NCBI GenBank assembly: GCA_029964075.1
Contig: CM057130.1
Coordinates: 124,001 to 188,000 of the forward strand
Length of the DNA: 64,000 nt
Source: Patiria pectinifera
Lineage: Eukaryota; Echinodermata; Asteroidea; Valvatida; Asterinidae
Direction: 5' to 3'
The notes under the pieces are model-generated. The model saw only the letters and a program-made list of their open reading frames with translations. It was not told the DNA's origin and ran no database searches. Of this stretch, positions 1 through 20,000 are shown piece after piece (positions within the stretch are counted from its first letter, which is position 1; every line of letters begins with the position of its first letter). The translations under genes and the position numbers were made by a program.

Positions 1-125
1 GACTTCAGATCCAACATGCCTTTGATTCCATTGCGGCTCTGTCCAACAATGTCTTAAGAAACAAAACTTGTGATTTGACTTTTGATTTGATTTGCGATTT
101 GAATCCTTTACCAATCTAAATCTAC

Positions 126-2704
126 CTGGTTAAGTTTGCCACGTGTCTCTTGCTCAACTGTCCAAAGTGACCCTGCTCCACATTCTCAAATAACTCCACC
201 ACAATGTCTGCAGGGAAGCAAATACACACGCACACAAAAGATTAAAATTTCAACAAAAAAACCTCAATGATTGCAGTGAAGGAAATTGTGCTGATGAAAT
301 TTACTACTAGTGCACATCTTGTATCGCTGGTATAAACATAGAAATAGAAAACACAAATTTGTATACCCACACTATAATCTGTCAAATCATTAATATAATA
401 TTTTAACAAAGGTCCTTTCATTTTAATGTTGACAAAAACTGAACAAGTAATCTATGCAGTATAATTAGCCTGACACCACTTGCTGGTTGTGTACAAAGTC
501 TATGAAGAGTCATGAAATTTCCTAAATGTATTTTCTAAAAAAATGGAAACATTTCTTGTCCCAAATTCATGTGATAGCATTACATTTACAATGATGGACC
601 ATCATTTGGAAAAGTGGTGTCACAATTTTGCATTCTTCCCCCTATTTGTACAGAAATTCTAGTAATCACTGATTCAACCTTGCGCAGACCAAACAGCGAT
701 TGAATACAGATGTTTGTTTGGGGACTGTACCAGTAAGTGGAAGAGAAATTCCCCCTGAATCGGCTTTGCCAGCGTAGAGCGTCTTCCTCATTCGCTTGGT
801 CAACTCTGCATGAACAGGAAAACACTGCAAGACAAGAATAGAATAACTATTTATTTAAGATATGTATTTCCATCAGCCAACAGCGAATAATCGCCAACTA
901 CAGACCACGTTTTGAAGGGGTTTATCAGTCATTGTGAATTTGAGTCTAAAGTAATGTTATGACTTATGACAGTAGTCTGCTACTGTTACTTCAATTAATA
1001 CCAAATAGATCCTCTGCATTGCAGCAATCTCAAAAGATGTGTGCTTTTATTCAACAGGGTTCTACTATAGGGGGCCTACGTGAGTAGATCTCTTATTCTA
1101 TTAATTAAGCCAGTTATTTATATCCAATAAATACAATACAGAAAACCTTCCCCCTCCCCCATTATATATGCACCATCATGACCATGGAGCTGTAGCTGGT
1201 CCTGAGCTTCATAGTCACGCTTGATTGCCTATTTGTGGTTTCCCACTACTTAAGTTAAGTTTAACCGATCTCAAGAAGCACCGTTGGAAAGGTCTTCTTT
1301 TGTTGATTTCTTCAAAATGACAGCTTGCCAGAAAGAATAATTTCACAGGGAGTTTAGTCCCCTTACTATCTTTCAACCAAGTAAAATTTCAACAATAACT
1401 ATGCCAGTTACTTTTTGGATAGCTGCAATTTAAGTTTTAATCACAATTCATAAATACGTAAGACAGTTTTCGCATTCCTAATGGTCGAGAGCCCGTCACA
1501 TGGTCCGTCTTAAACCGATGATAAAGACATGGCTAGCTGGTCTTAACGCTTTTCCAGTGTCACATGAAATTTGGACTCCCATGAAATCCGGTGCCTTGTA
1601 ACGTTTCATTGGCTGAACGTTCACATTCATCACGTATGCATGCACAATACTACCAGTGAATCAGTATTTCATGGTCCGAAATTCACACTACACCAGCCCA
1701 GCCATGCCAGCAGCGTTTTGCGCGACATCGCGCAGTACGCGCGACGCGCCACCAATGTCCTTATAAACGAGTTGTGGATGGGCATTCCATATTTTAGTCA
1801 GAGGGGTGTTTCATAAAACCATAGTAAACAATGATGTAAAATTGTTGAATAAAATGGTTGGCAACGTCTAGTTTTTGACTTATTTTGATTTTTTTGACCG
1901 AAAATATTTGGTCTTTTGACCGAAAAGGTACTTATGAATGGGAATAAATATGTGTTCGGTCAGTATTAAACCATGGGGGAAGTCTATTCCTTCCTCCATG
2001 ATTAAACAGAGTGTTATACTATAGGCCTACCTCCCAAACACACATTTATTCCAACTTAGGCATGTTAGGCCTACGCGCCGCGAGGCGTTACATGTGTACT
2101 GACAACTGACTGAGCAAGCTGATGACACCACGTTCACGAGTCTACACGATTACTACATACTACTAGCTCTACTGAGTGGAGCGTTGAAATACGGGTAGGC
2201 CTACCCCTCCATACAAATGGAGGGTAAACGCTCCACTCAGCATGCTCAGCTCAGTAGAGCTACACGATCATGACGATTACCAAGCATGCCAAAGAAGGGC
2301 CTAAAATCAAAACGATACAAAAAAAATTACAATATCCTCTACGTGGCACTGAAGTTCAATTGCGCAAAAAACACGTATCGTGCGTCATCACAGCACATAA
2401 TGATAAACGTGCATGAGGAATGATTGAAATACCCGAGGATACCAAACCAAGTGCACAAAACTAATGCGGTAATATTTTTTGTCAATATGTTCAATAATTA
2501 CGGTACATTTCAAGGAAAAGTAGGCCTAACCCTTGCAGTTAGTACATTTGCATCTATGGTCATACAAACCTCCAACCCGTCTAAGTCTTCGTAAGATCTT
2601 TCAATGTCGTTTAACTGTCCTAAAAGCTCCATTTCGAGACCAGTTTTTTTCCCAGCTTTATCACTAAAGCCGCGCCAACTGTAAAAAGGATGGATCGAAA
2701 GCAT
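126..2704 (-). CDS. Unidentified gene, 5' part (partial at window edge)
   Basis: Three minus-strand exons can be chained in frame: 2570-2704, 731-824 and 126-207. The first has ATGs at 2702-2704 and 2630-2632; the second gives a first exon ending in LNDIERSYEDLDGLE and a GAG|GTTTGT donor (phase 0). The second exon follows a CTTGCAG acceptor and reads AELTKRMRKTLYAGKAD, ending in phase 1. The third follows TTCCCTGCAG and reads IVVELFENVEQGHFGQLSK, ending AG|GTAGAT in phase 2. Phases agree throughout. The next exon would lie in the first ~50 bases or outside the window; an acceptor-like TTCTTAAG or TTGGACAG is visible there. The short, charged, probably helical sequence matches no family I recognise. 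The first donor (GTTTGT) is weak, so chance cannot be excluded. Confidence 0.4.
208..730. other. Intron 2 of the left-edge gene model
   Basis: About 520 bases between candidate exons 126-207 and 731-824. It is AT-rich and I see no further coding signal or named repeat in it. Confidence 0.35.
1446..2053 (+). repeat. Dispersed repeat family A, copy 1
   Basis: About 600 bp aligning by eye with 51044-51681. Shared landmarks, in order: ATTCATAAATAC, GGTCGAGAGCCCGTCAC, GATAAAGACATGGCTAGCTGG, TTTTCCAGTGTCACAT, GAACGTTCAC, a CpG-rich block with GCGCGACATCGCGCAG, TATGAATGGGAATAAAT, and a closing CACACATTTATTCC. A small inverted pair (CCATGGGGGAAG / CTTCCTCCATG) lies near 1972-2001, where copy 2 has a much larger hairpin. 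It sits in the first intron of the left-edge gene model. No transposase reading frame is visible, so it is probably a non-autonomous element. Confidence 0.7.
2165..2261. repeat. Nested inverted repeat
   Basis: Three stacked arm pairs face one centre: AGCTCTACTGA (2165-2175) with TCAGTAGAGCT (2251-2261); CTGAGTGGAGCGTT (2172-2185) with AACGCTCCACTCAG (2227-2240); CCCTCCAT (2205-2212) with ATGGAGGG (2217-2224). A TAGGCCTA palindrome lies inside. Likely a small fold-back element remnant. Confidence 0.65.
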
Positions 2705-4182
2705 GCGGTGAATTGTGCAATGCGCTTATAATGAAAGGTCCCGGATGTTCCACGCCCATTTTATAGAATACATGGTATAACGGTGTTTTAATGAATAGTC
2801 AGTAACCATGGAGAACGCCCACAATATTTGCATGCTGAATATTCAGATATTCAATTCTAATTGTTGACCGGTTTCTGAACTATGACAATTTTAGGACGGA
2901 ATTTACTTTTGGGGGGGGGGGAGGATTTAACTACTTAACTAGTCTAGGTTCTTTTAGGCGGGGTTTTTTTTTGGAGGGGGGGGGGCAAGTCTTAGAATCA
3001 TCCGTTGTTCAACTAATCCAAGCCTCCTATTGTGCAAGGGCCACAGGGGGACACGACAGCCTACAGTTTGCGAGCCAGGACTCCTGCCCAGGAGGGATGG
3101 AGCTTCACACTTCAACCTAATTATATAAAGAAGTTTCTTATTTTGGCAGATGATGGGACAAATATTCCTGTCATATACCGATACTAAATATTCTTCAGTT
3201 AGCAGAAACTCAGACTGGAAAGACAATATCCTCATATTTTTTAAATATTTTATTTGTGTTATGTTACAATGCTCAGTCCACAAAATATACATATATACAA
3301 TAATTATGCTTTTTCTTTTATAATTATCTGAAGTGCATATACAGTACAACACTTTGTTAATTATAGTTTTCTGCAATGTACAGTCATTGGGTGAAACTTA
3401 CATTTTCCAAAAAAACAAATTCAAACTCGTTAATCTGGAAACAGGCAGTTAGTATGAAGCCAGATTTTTCCCCATTTATCTAACACACATCAAAGTCCCA
3501 TCAGCATTATTGTCTTAAAAATTCTACTCGTCTTGGTATTTTACCCTGCACAGATGATCACTGCTGGTATGGTGTATAGAATTTAGATCAAAGCTTTTCC
3601 TGTGACCGTCTTCACTTAGAGTTCCTGCTTTCATGTCTTTTCCCCTTTCAGTTACTTTGGCTGCCGAACACGAACAATAATTCTCAAAAGATGATTTTCA
3701 TAACGCAAAAAAAAAACCAGAACTTTTGTGTTTTAAAATCCCTCAAAAAATCCCTGTCATCTGATTGCGGGTCGTTAATCACGTGTTACTGAATTTTTCG
3801 TCCCACACACGGCACAGCCACAAAGCAAAAATAGAAGTTCTATTTCTAAGCCAATAGAAGTTCTGTTGGCCCGTCACACTACTGGTGGCACTGACCAATC
3901 AGAAGGATCTAGGCATTGTATAAAACAAATAAATGAATGTTTCACATTCGTGCAATGCAGAGAATAATTTCACTCGGTGACAAATGTATTGTTCCATTCC
4001 ACTCGACTTCACTTCATGAAATTATCTAAGCTTACAATTGCACTCATAAACATTCTTTATTTGTACAATATGCAACTGTGTCCATGTCTATTGGTAAATT
4101 TCATGGATCCTGCTAAGCAGAAATATCCTGCTGAGTAAATCTAATCAGCTAATAATCATTGGTTCAAAGTTGAACCAAGAAT

Positions 4183-4257
4183 GGACTGAAGCAGGGTTTG
4201 AACCTGCGACCTCCAGACTGCAGTTCCGGTGCTTCCACCATCTGAGCTATCCAGCCC
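4183..4257 (-). repeat. tRNA-like sequence, probably a tRNA-derived SINE head
   Basis: The minus strand folds as a near-complete tRNA. Acceptor strand GGGCTGG pairs with TCAGTCC using two G-U pairs; an A-box-like TAGCTCAGATGG follows; the anticodon stem CCGGA/TCTGG encloses ACTGCAG; the T arm GCAGG-TTCAAAC-CCTGC contains the B box GGTTCAAACCC. The D arm has an extra base, which spoils the usual GCTC/GAGC pairing, and the loop (TGC or, with a one-base shift, GCA) does not decide between Ala and Cys. This suggests a decayed tRNA copy or SINE head rather than a working gene. Confidence 0.6.
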
Positions 4258-4387
4258 TACATGTCCATGTATGATGGCAGTTTCCCATAGTGTCTTTGTT
4301 TAAGTGTCGGGTAGTCAGGAGCCATACATACGTATTCAGTCACAATTTACATTATATAATCACATGATAGTTGGTTGATAACACAAA

Positions 4388-4519
4388 CAAATCGTTCCTG
4401 TGTTCAGTAATTTTGCAGTGCCGTATTTGGCCAAATCGTTCCTGTGTTCAGTAATTTTGCAGTGCCGTATTTGGCCAAATCGTTCCTGTGTTCAGTAATT
4501 TTGCAGTGCCATATTTGGC
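4388..4519 (+). repeat. 44-bp tandem repeat, three copies
   Basis: Three head-to-tail copies start at 4388, 4432 and 4476. Each unit begins CAAATCGTTCCTGTG and ends GTATTTGGC; the first two look identical and the third has a G-to-A change (GTGCCATATT). Near identity implies recent expansion. Confidence 0.9.
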
Positions 4520-7109
4520 CAAAGGTTGTTTTCAGAAATCATAAAGTTGACTTCCAGTCCTTATACTGCACTGTGATTCATCCTTAATTTGCTTTTGCCA
4601 CATTTACCTACAAAAATCGAATCCATTGTATTTCAACATTTGTGTATCTAAACACACTGGGGTATAGCTGAGCACCTCTTCACATTGTTACATTGCAAAC
4701 TACTCAAAAGAATATGCGTTCCACAACGGGAATTTGCCAAAAAAGCAATCTTTTCAAACTAAACCCTCAAAACCTTTGAGTGCCCATTTTATGGGTCTCT
4801 ACTAAATGTAATAACATTTTTATTCATATAAAATTGTTTGCAACAGCTTTGGTTTCATAGCAAGGCAAATTAGTATGCAGCAAAAATGAGCTAAATAAAA
4901 AGGACAGTAAAAACCAAACTCAAACCTCAAAGTTTAGAACCTTTTATGGAAGAAAGGGTAGGATGGGGTATGGAAATAATCCTGCAATTAAAAAAAAATA
5001 ATTTAACTCATTAATTTACAATATTTGAAAAGGGGGCAAATCTTGTACAATGCAAATATTAATAGAGTTGCTACAATTTTATGCCAGAACAGAAAAACAA
5101 GGAAATACATAAACACCCCCCCCCCCCTTAAGGGAATAAAATGAAACTGTGAAGACTGCTTCAAACGATTGCCCAAGTGAACTGTATGCACTGTAAGCAC
5201 ATGGTTGAGTTATGAAATATGTGCATATCTCCAGCAATATCAGGCTGGAAGCCAGTTGAAATGTTCAGACAATGCACACCATTCTTGTAAAATTGGAAAA
5301 AAAATAACATCAAAATAACCTCTTGAACAAAACAAACATGACCAACAGGGAAAATATTTTTCACAATCTATTGCACATAATTTTTATGAGAATAAAGAAC
5401 TACTACGACAGGTTCACAGTCCAACAGAGAGGTACTTTTAAGAATTGTCCAAACTGGCAAAGATGTGATATAATCCAACCCGGTCATGAATTTGAAGGTC
5501 AGCTCCATGTATGGTCCAAAACGGTAGAAAAGCTAACAAGTATGGACACTGCAGTCTAATGTAACCAACAAATATCTATTTTGGGGAGAGATTGTTAGTT
5601 TGAAATGAAAGTCACTCAAATGGGCTGATAACGGGTCAAAGTATATGGGGTCATTCGTATAAACACAGCCCATGTAACATATACATGATATTACTATGAG
5701 ACCTGCCTAAAAATGTAGCTCTTTGGACCACATCAAACAGCACACAAAACAGATACAACTCTTCTTAACCAGACAGTGACTATTCTTATGAAATGCACCA
5801 AGTGTTGCGAAAAGTGATACACAAACACACTCAAAAAAGGGGTTCAACAAAGGTGTGAAGGCCTCTCACAAACATTCCTTTTGCCATACAACGCATCAGT
5901 GCAATTTCAGTGCAAAGACTATGTCAACAGTGACTCCATTGCTGGGTGCATATTGCTGCATCACACTCATGTCTTGGGCTAAGTCTTATAACTCTTATAT
6001 CACGACTTCTGTGCCGAAGCACCCCTAGAAGGGAACAGACACAGATGTAGACAAACTAGAGCACCTTAAGCAAAGATGATACATGTTATGTGTGCTGCAT
6101 GGTTTTTGCAACAAAAAACAAAACTTCGGTATGTGCACTGCGCGCATAAAATCGTGAGACAGTGCACACAAACAATGCAGACAATGTAAGTGGTCAAAAT
6201 GTGCCTTTTACTATTTTAATTTATCCACAAAGGAGTGTTTTTTTATGACAGTTGGTGTGAGTGCACAGAATTTTTCCCACAAAAGATTAAAAATTAATAT
6301 GGTAGGTTTACATGAGCACTGAGTTCTCATTCATACTTTAGTCAGATACTATAAGATTGAAATGTTCCGTGTTAATAGGGCTTTTCAAAATGCTATTCCT
6401 TAAGAATGCCTAGCGTTCTTGGAGTACAATCAGTACATTCCGGTGTAATCAAATTTCATGGTAAAAAATGTTGAGCATGCTCCTTTGGTAGTGAAAGGAA
6501 AGCATGGCTATTTGTTTTACTTTACAAACCTTATTACAGAGGGATTTGTGAGAAAATATTGTTAAATAGTTAAGGGGAGTTTGGTGATTTTCTCAATTAG
6601 GTATAAGTATGACATGTCAGGTTATTGAAGAACAAACCCTTATGCCAGCCTGCTTTACATGTGAATCCACGTCACGCAACATGAAGGGGTTGTACAAGGC
6701 TGTTAAGAAAGCGTAATTTAGAATGTTAAAATGAACTAAAATGACTATTCACCAGATTGTTTCCAAGAACTCTTTTCTCAACAATTTACTAAGAACCCAG
6801 AAAACTCATTCTAGTTATTTTTTAAATAATTTATTGTAATTTTGTTGCTTGGCAACCTTGTGTTTGAATATTATCCACAGAAGCAATTTTTATTACTCTG
6901 TAGAATTTTTTATGCAGGTCATGAATTCATGATCTGTTTGGGAAATAAAACATCTGATGGATACCAATTTATCACGGTGCTTTAAAGTGAACACAACAAT
7001 ATAGACTTCTATATATATATTTTCTTATGATTTTTAGACAAGAAAACCAAATGAATTTGCCGACAGCTAGTTAATAGCGTTCTACTGCGGTTAGCATGAC
7101 AGACGGGCC

Positions 7110-13401
<6,292 letters not shown>

Positions 13402-16400
13402 TTAATCCAGCCGTTACCATGAGGTTATTATGAGGGACTTGGACCAGGGATTTGGACTTTCAAGATTTGGAATAGAAATCTGAATTGTAAACTGTTCACT
13501 CGCGCTTGCTCTCTCACAATGTAGTGATAAAATCCAGCTGGAATTGAAATGGCATGTTTCAGCAAACTCTTGGGTTACTAAGGGTCAGAGCCAATCATTG
13601 TACTACAAATCTACCAGCGGTCAAGTGGTCTTAAGGAGCAAACTATTAAATTAAGAAAAATGTTCCCGCGTCTTCCGGTACATGAATGACACGGATTTCC
13701 CCCAGGTTTAAGAAACGGATACAAAATTAGCGCCGCAATTTGTCAAGTACTTGGTTCTAAATGGAATATGACAGCAGGAAAGTTTGCCCATGTTTAGGTT
13801 GCAAAAAGTACTAGTAAGGTTTTACAAGTAAACAGAAGTTACATCCATGTAACACATCAGTGGCTTTTCAAGTTGAGCAGCTTTGTCTTGAGCATGTAAT
13901 TTTTCTTTGATCACAGAACTGAGCAGATGAATTGGCTACCATGCTAGGTAATCCAATCAATCTCCAAGGATGTTTCCTGGTTCCATGATTTCATAAGTGC
14001 AATCACTTCTGGACTTGCAAGAAGGTTTGAACTTTGGAGGAAGACAAATTGACAAACAACACGTTTTACTTTTTCAAAAGATACATAAATCTGTAATTAG
14101 ACCTTCTAGGTTTTTGACTTCATGCCATTCATTCACTTGTCATGTTGCAAGACTTTGTACATCTACATTTTAGACAATGTCTCTTAAATTTAACCAGAAT
14201 AAAAAATTCTCAGAATCAGCGAACTGAATTCCCCCAAAATAATTAAGAACCTTAAAGCAAAAGTTTGTGAATCATGGTCTGACAAAATTCAAACATTCAT
14301 GTGACATTCAATACTTCTGTAACTTAGCATTACTTGAAATTTGTCAGTATGTGTTATAGCATACATTTGTAGGTCATACTTGAAAGTGAAAGTGCATGGT
14401 GCACTCTCACCAACCCAATCCGTCTGGGAGACTGTCAAGGAAATTGATCATGGACACACCTGGGTAATGGGGGCCAGTTGTTTCAACCGGTAATCCAATA
14501 TGGGTTTAAATATAAACATATGGAAAGACAGAAAGATGAAGGGGAAACGCAAGGTGCTATCTAAGCAGAAACATGTTATCAAAGTAGGCCACGCACGTAG
14601 GCACTGCTGGAGAATACAAATAAAAAACAAAACAAAATCAACAGAACTCATGTTTTATCCATTTTGTTTCTTAAGAGTAAATTTTTGAAAATTGGATTCA
14701 AATCCAGCTCAATTGCCGATGAGCTTAACGTTTTTTCCTAGTCCCAGGAGCTGAACTGCTCACAAACAGACAGTAGGGTGTACTGCACTTGCTGATAGTA
14801 AACGTGCATTAAATAATACCTCCTGAGCAAATTGAATTTAAGAGACTGCCGGCAAAGCTTGATGGAAAGCAGTCCTTCCACGGAAAGACAGCCTCATGAA
14901 GGAATTTGAATTGACCTAGTTCTTCATGGACAAGGCATATGTAGCCTGCCAACCAAGGTGAACAGTACCACGTGTACAGCTGCATGCTCGCGCTGGGTGA
15001 TGCCACAGCTGCCCATGCATGTATGGATCAGACCAAAAGGTAACATTTTGTCCCTCACATGCAAGGTGTGGAGAATTTCTAGGAACAGGCTGGGGCCGAC
15101 TGATCTGGGTCACAGACATCGAGACCAGTTGTTACAATTCATGCGGGGAGAAGTATATTATGGATTATTTGCCAAGCATGACGGCAACAATCCCCGGGAT
15201 GAGACATTAAGGCCAAGAGGAATGAGCCTGCAAGTATATTGGCTCCGGACTAGAATATCAGGAGATGGATTGCACAAAGTAAAGAGTAGGCTTAAAGGAG
15301 AAGGAAAAAATGTATAAAACACAAAAATATTAATAACAAGTATGTTGAAAGGCAAGAACAGACAGGAGAAGAGATGAATATATTTATGAAAAGTGGAAAG
15401 GGAAGACCAGAAAAACGAGTAAAAAAAAGTTATTAAGAAGAGTTCAAAGCACACAGATGAATTAAGGCATAAAACTTTTACCATTTGGACAAGATTTATG
15501 AAATGTTTTTTTGGCTCTTATTTATGTGATGGCCATTCAAAGTCAGAGCTTGTAAACTTTCATATACTCATGGAATCATTCTGTTTATCAAAATTGCTTT
15601 TATGTACATTGTACATGTATGGGTACATGTACGTCATATCAAACGGTATTAACAGACATATAGAAGTGCACACACTCGGTTCCATTTTTCCTTTCTGGAA
15701 AAAAATTCAGGCCCCAGTTCGGTAGAAACTGGAACTCCGGGCTGCCCGGATTATGTGGTCGACAACCCTTAGGCTTCACAGTTTGTATTTCACATGGCCC
15801 AGTTACACTAATCTGTCTCGTCAGGAACCAAGCATGGCAACTTAAAAAGTAGAGAACTAAGACCGAGGGGAAAAAACAGGCTTTTCTTACCATGGTTGTC
15901 TCAGGTCTGGTTACCGAAGCTTGGTTTAGGAATTGGGGGGGGGGGGGGGAGGGGTGGGCACAGACGTGACATGAATCTCCAATGACAGATTTACTAGGAG
16001 GTCAATAGCAGGTATAGGTGTTGGATGGATTATGGATCTAGTGGGTCTTGAGTTACAGAGTAAAGTTATTGGGGCTGACTGCCTATCGGACCTGGGGTAA
16101 TATCATTCACCAGTGTACTTTTTTTTTTGAGTGGCACAGCAGGAGATTGAGACTGGCAAATCTGCGGCTAAATATTAATAAACTGTTTGACCTGATTCGG
16201 TAAATGGACTGGGATCACAGCTTATCCCTCCAGGATAAAAAGGGGATGACTGATGGAGCCAGACTACATTAGCTAGGGAGCTCTTTGCTTACATTTCATG
16301 AGCGTCAAAATATTGTTGTTTAAAGAAAACGAAATTTTAGTTACTTGTCCCAAAAAGTATTCATGATCAATATCTTCAAAATTTGGTGCCTTCAGGGTTG

Positions 16401-16942
16401 AACATTTAAACAATTTACAATGTACATGTATGAATGATTCAATTTAAAAACTGTTTACAAACGTATCATGCTTATTCAGATGTTAAATGGATTTTTTCCG
16501 TTTTCAGACGACAAGAATTTGCTTCAATTTGATCCTGTAGAATAAACATTTTTGTAATAAATTTTTATATAGGAATTGTGAAATTCATTTATGGAAAAAG
16601 AAATAATTTTGTAACTGTTAGGATAAGAAGTCAGGCGTATAAACTTACCTTAATCTTGGAGAGCAAAATCACGGTTTGCAAACTTAACAGCAAAGTTCTG
16701 AACTAGCCAAGAATGTTTTCTGCACACAAGTGTTTTTAAAAGCCGTCACTTTGACAAGCAACAGGTTACACAGAGACTCGGATCATCAGAAAAGAAATCT
16801 TTAAAAGATCCAGCACAGTTCCTTGAAGAATTGTAACACCCCAGAACTCCTGATCAGCCAAACTGTAAGGAACCAAACGGTGGTTGCAACGGTGCTTGGA
16901 TCCTGAGCACTCCACCAACAACGCACACACGTACACACAAAC

Positions 16943-17022
16943 CACTTCTCTAGCCAATGACTGGATCTGCTGAAATGAGGGCAGCACTGCCGGTGATGTA
17001 CTTGAACTAGGTGACTCCTGAC
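16943..17022 (-). CDS. Possible N-terminal (A/B domain) exon of the nuclear receptor
   Basis: A minus-strand stretch reads SQESPSSSTSPAVLPSFQQ followed by IQSLAREV, a Ser/Pro/Gln-rich composition like NR1 A/B domains. Acceptor-like GGTTTAG precedes it and a weak GTG|GTTTGT donor follows. The donor leaves phase 0, matching the phase-0 entry of the first-finger exon at 13320. No ATG opens this frame, so it would need an upstream exon. Composition and phase are the only support. Confidence 0.3.
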
Positions 17023-20000
17023 TAAACCTAGTGGCCTGAATCCTACATGACCTCAGAGTCAGTAGGATGAATTCACACTCACACACCAAACTGACCTTTG
17101 AAACCCCAAATATTATGACTGCTTAAGTTAAACATATATATGAGGAAAAGCAGATCCATGTGTGTGTCAGTGTGTGTGCTAAACTTTACTTCACCTTTGC
17201 AGAATAAACTTTGAACTTAAACTAGATTTTTTTTTTTTTTGCAAGAAGGGGAGTGATTACTGATAACGCCACTATGACTGTCGGTACTCCGTGAAGAGCC
17301 TTATTTGGCAACTCCGGACTGAGCACGCCCACCTGATTGCTTTACGCATGTGATCCACCGCGCCAACTCACGAGAGAAAACAATTATCTGCCATACTTTT
17401 AGTGTGTCATTTAGGGGAACGTGTTTTGTCATAGTACGGATATATTTCATCATGCGGCATGCTGACGTCAAACTGATATCATTCTGTATTTGGGAACAAC
17501 ACCAGGAATGCAACTAGAGATACCATTTTCCTTAACCTTTCCTTTTGCAATGCCATTTTAGTCATCAGTGTTCAGCAAACTCTGCTATTAATTGTCGTCC
17601 TTTTAATGTAAACCAGGTTTCCAAGCGAGAGTGGTCACTGATAGCTGATGGGCGTACCTTGTATTGGTCTAATACGATGTAATGCCTTTTTGCTTGGAAC
17701 CTGCATCAACACCCCCCCCCCTCCCGATTTGGTTCTGAAAAAGAATACTCGGAACAACTACTGACACAACAAGGCAGCAAAATAATGCATGAAATGGCAC
17801 ATGTGAAACCACATAGGCAGAATGACAATAACACAATGCACCCCATCTTTCATTTCACTGACACGCCCCCATAGAGGGCAAACACAATAAAAAGTAACAA
17901 AGGAGGAAGACTGCATGATCATTGTACAAGCATGAGTCATGTCCCTGGCATCAGTGACATATGAATATTTTGAACCTTGCACTACTTTGTTAGATCATAA
18001 AGCAAGGACGTATTTCACAACCACAATGCACATACCAGTAGTTGTTGGTCTTTGAATTTCTATTTCAAATTGTGAACACAAATGCATACATAGTTGAAAT
18101 TCTTTAAAATGTCACCGTTTTGTTCATCAAACTTCCAATTTTAGTCAGATTTGATAATTCGATCTGTTGTTAGACCATGAACAAATTTTTTTTTTTTTTT
18201 GTAGACACCTATCATTTTATTGACATACCTGGTACATGTAACTGCATCAGCTGTACTTGTTTATTATTTTTTCTAAACAAGATTTATAAGTTAATATAAT
18301 GATTCCTTAAAGTACACTACATCACTTGGTTGAAAAACAATAAAACATGTATTTAACTTTTAAGGGTTTGCACACAAGTCATGTTCTTTCATTGTTGATA
18401 ACAACACTGAAAACCTGGCGTATGTTTCATTTCCAAAAACATAGAAATCAGAAACTCGGTCAAGCCTCTAAAAATAGCTCTAAGCCAGATGATGAGCAAA
18501 ATACGCAGATAAAAATATATACACATATAAATATAAAAAGCAGGTCAGAATAACTGGCTGCGTTTGTCTTGGCCTAGATACGGCCTGACCCACTTTCCAT
18601 GATCCATCGGCCTCGCTTCATCCTGACCTATTTAAAGTTGCGACTGAGTGGCTAGCCGGCTTTTACTCACCGACGGACGGATGCTTGTTACCCGCAACGG
18701 TAACTTCAGCTGTCTGTAACTAGACCAAGGGGCTCTCTGCAACCACGCAAGAGAGAGAGATAGAGAGTGGGGGGGGGGGGGGGGGGGAGAAGGGGGGGAG
18801 GTCATAATGTGATGCTGATCATGTATGTAAGTAGGCTGCGATGACAAGCATGCATCATTCGGTAAGGGGGGGAGAGGCGGAGGATTTGTTCACATGGACC
18901 ATCGCGCGCATGCACGCAGCGGCGTATAATATTATTAGATGAGAAATGAGCATCGCCCAAGTCTGTGCTAGTCTTTATCTGACAACTGCCGCTGGAATTT
19001 CTAGGGCGGGCAGACAGCCAGGCGGGAGTGATTATTAACGTGACCTGATTCTCTGACCTGATTTCATCGTGGCCAGTTTTTTTCTTGATGATGAGGGGGG
19101 TTTCTGGTCGAGTTCTGATCCGCCATTGCCAAAGGGGGGAGGGGGGCCGTTTCCGACTTGCATTGTTTTTACCGATGACATGGCTTGGCCAAGCCAGGGT
19201 GGCTACAAAAACTACAGTTTGTTTGGGAAGACAACAAAGGCGACGCACCAAATGTAGGTTAATCAAACAAAGAAAAGACAGCTGTCCAACTTTTACTACA
19301 TAAACAGTACATTTGTTGAATGGGGGAACGGAGAGAAGATTTCATGTCATTCATTCAATCAGCAACCTCTGCCAAAGGTTGAATAAGGTTTTTCAGACCA
19401 ATTTATGTTACTCATTAAATACCGTACCCTAAATAATGGTGGCCTTTAACCTTCATAAAGCCCAAATTGCTATTAAAAAAAGTAGTGTTGCCCTTCTTAT
19501 CTCAATCCTCAAATCCTCAAATATTAAAATAAGAACAGCGACAGGAAAAAGACTCAACAGCTACAAATACAGCGTGACCACATAGAGACACAGGGACTGC
19601 CCGCTTGTTTAGACAGTTCAGAAAATGAGGTCAGTCAAGCCCTCGGTTGTTGACATGTGTTATTGTACACGCAGAGCGGTAGTGTGTTACACTACAGGAC
19701 GACACCGTGCTTGTGGCCGCGCTCAGCTAGCAGGGCTCTGCTGCAAGCGTATGGTTTCTCTGTGTATCAAGCAGACACTGTATGCACATGTACATGTACC
19801 TCATTCTCACTGTACACACAATGAGTGGCTTTGGCATGACAGGGGAAGAAAACTGGGCCTAAGTTCAACGGAGGATATGAAGACTGGCATGTTCATTGGA
19901 TAAGGTGGAACGATGCCAGAGTTAACTGGGGCATATATGCCTGATTGGTTTCCTCAGCCATAATTCTTAAAGGAAATATCAATTATTTACATATGTACAA

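Larger units (their letters stand above)
2710..7109. other. Intergenic stretch with tRNA-like and tandem repeats
   Basis: Between the left-edge gene and the stop codon of the nuclear receptor gene. It holds poly-G runs near 2909-2990, a tRNA-like sequence (4183-4257) and a 44-bp triplicate (4388-4519). The receptor's 3' untranslated region must occupy its upper end on the minus strand; a minus-strand AATAAA (TTTATT at about 6827) lies about 280 bases after the stop and could be its poly(A) signal. I see no convincing coding exon. Confidence 0.5.

Noticed and set aside
4183-4257. A functional tRNA gene
   Set aside because: The D arm is disrupted and the anticodon position is ambiguous.
16766-17089. 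Reading the whole 107-codon minus frame at 16.8-17.1 kb as one exon
   Set aside because: No ATG opens it and only the middle part has receptor-like composition with splice-like borders; only that part is listed, at low confidence.
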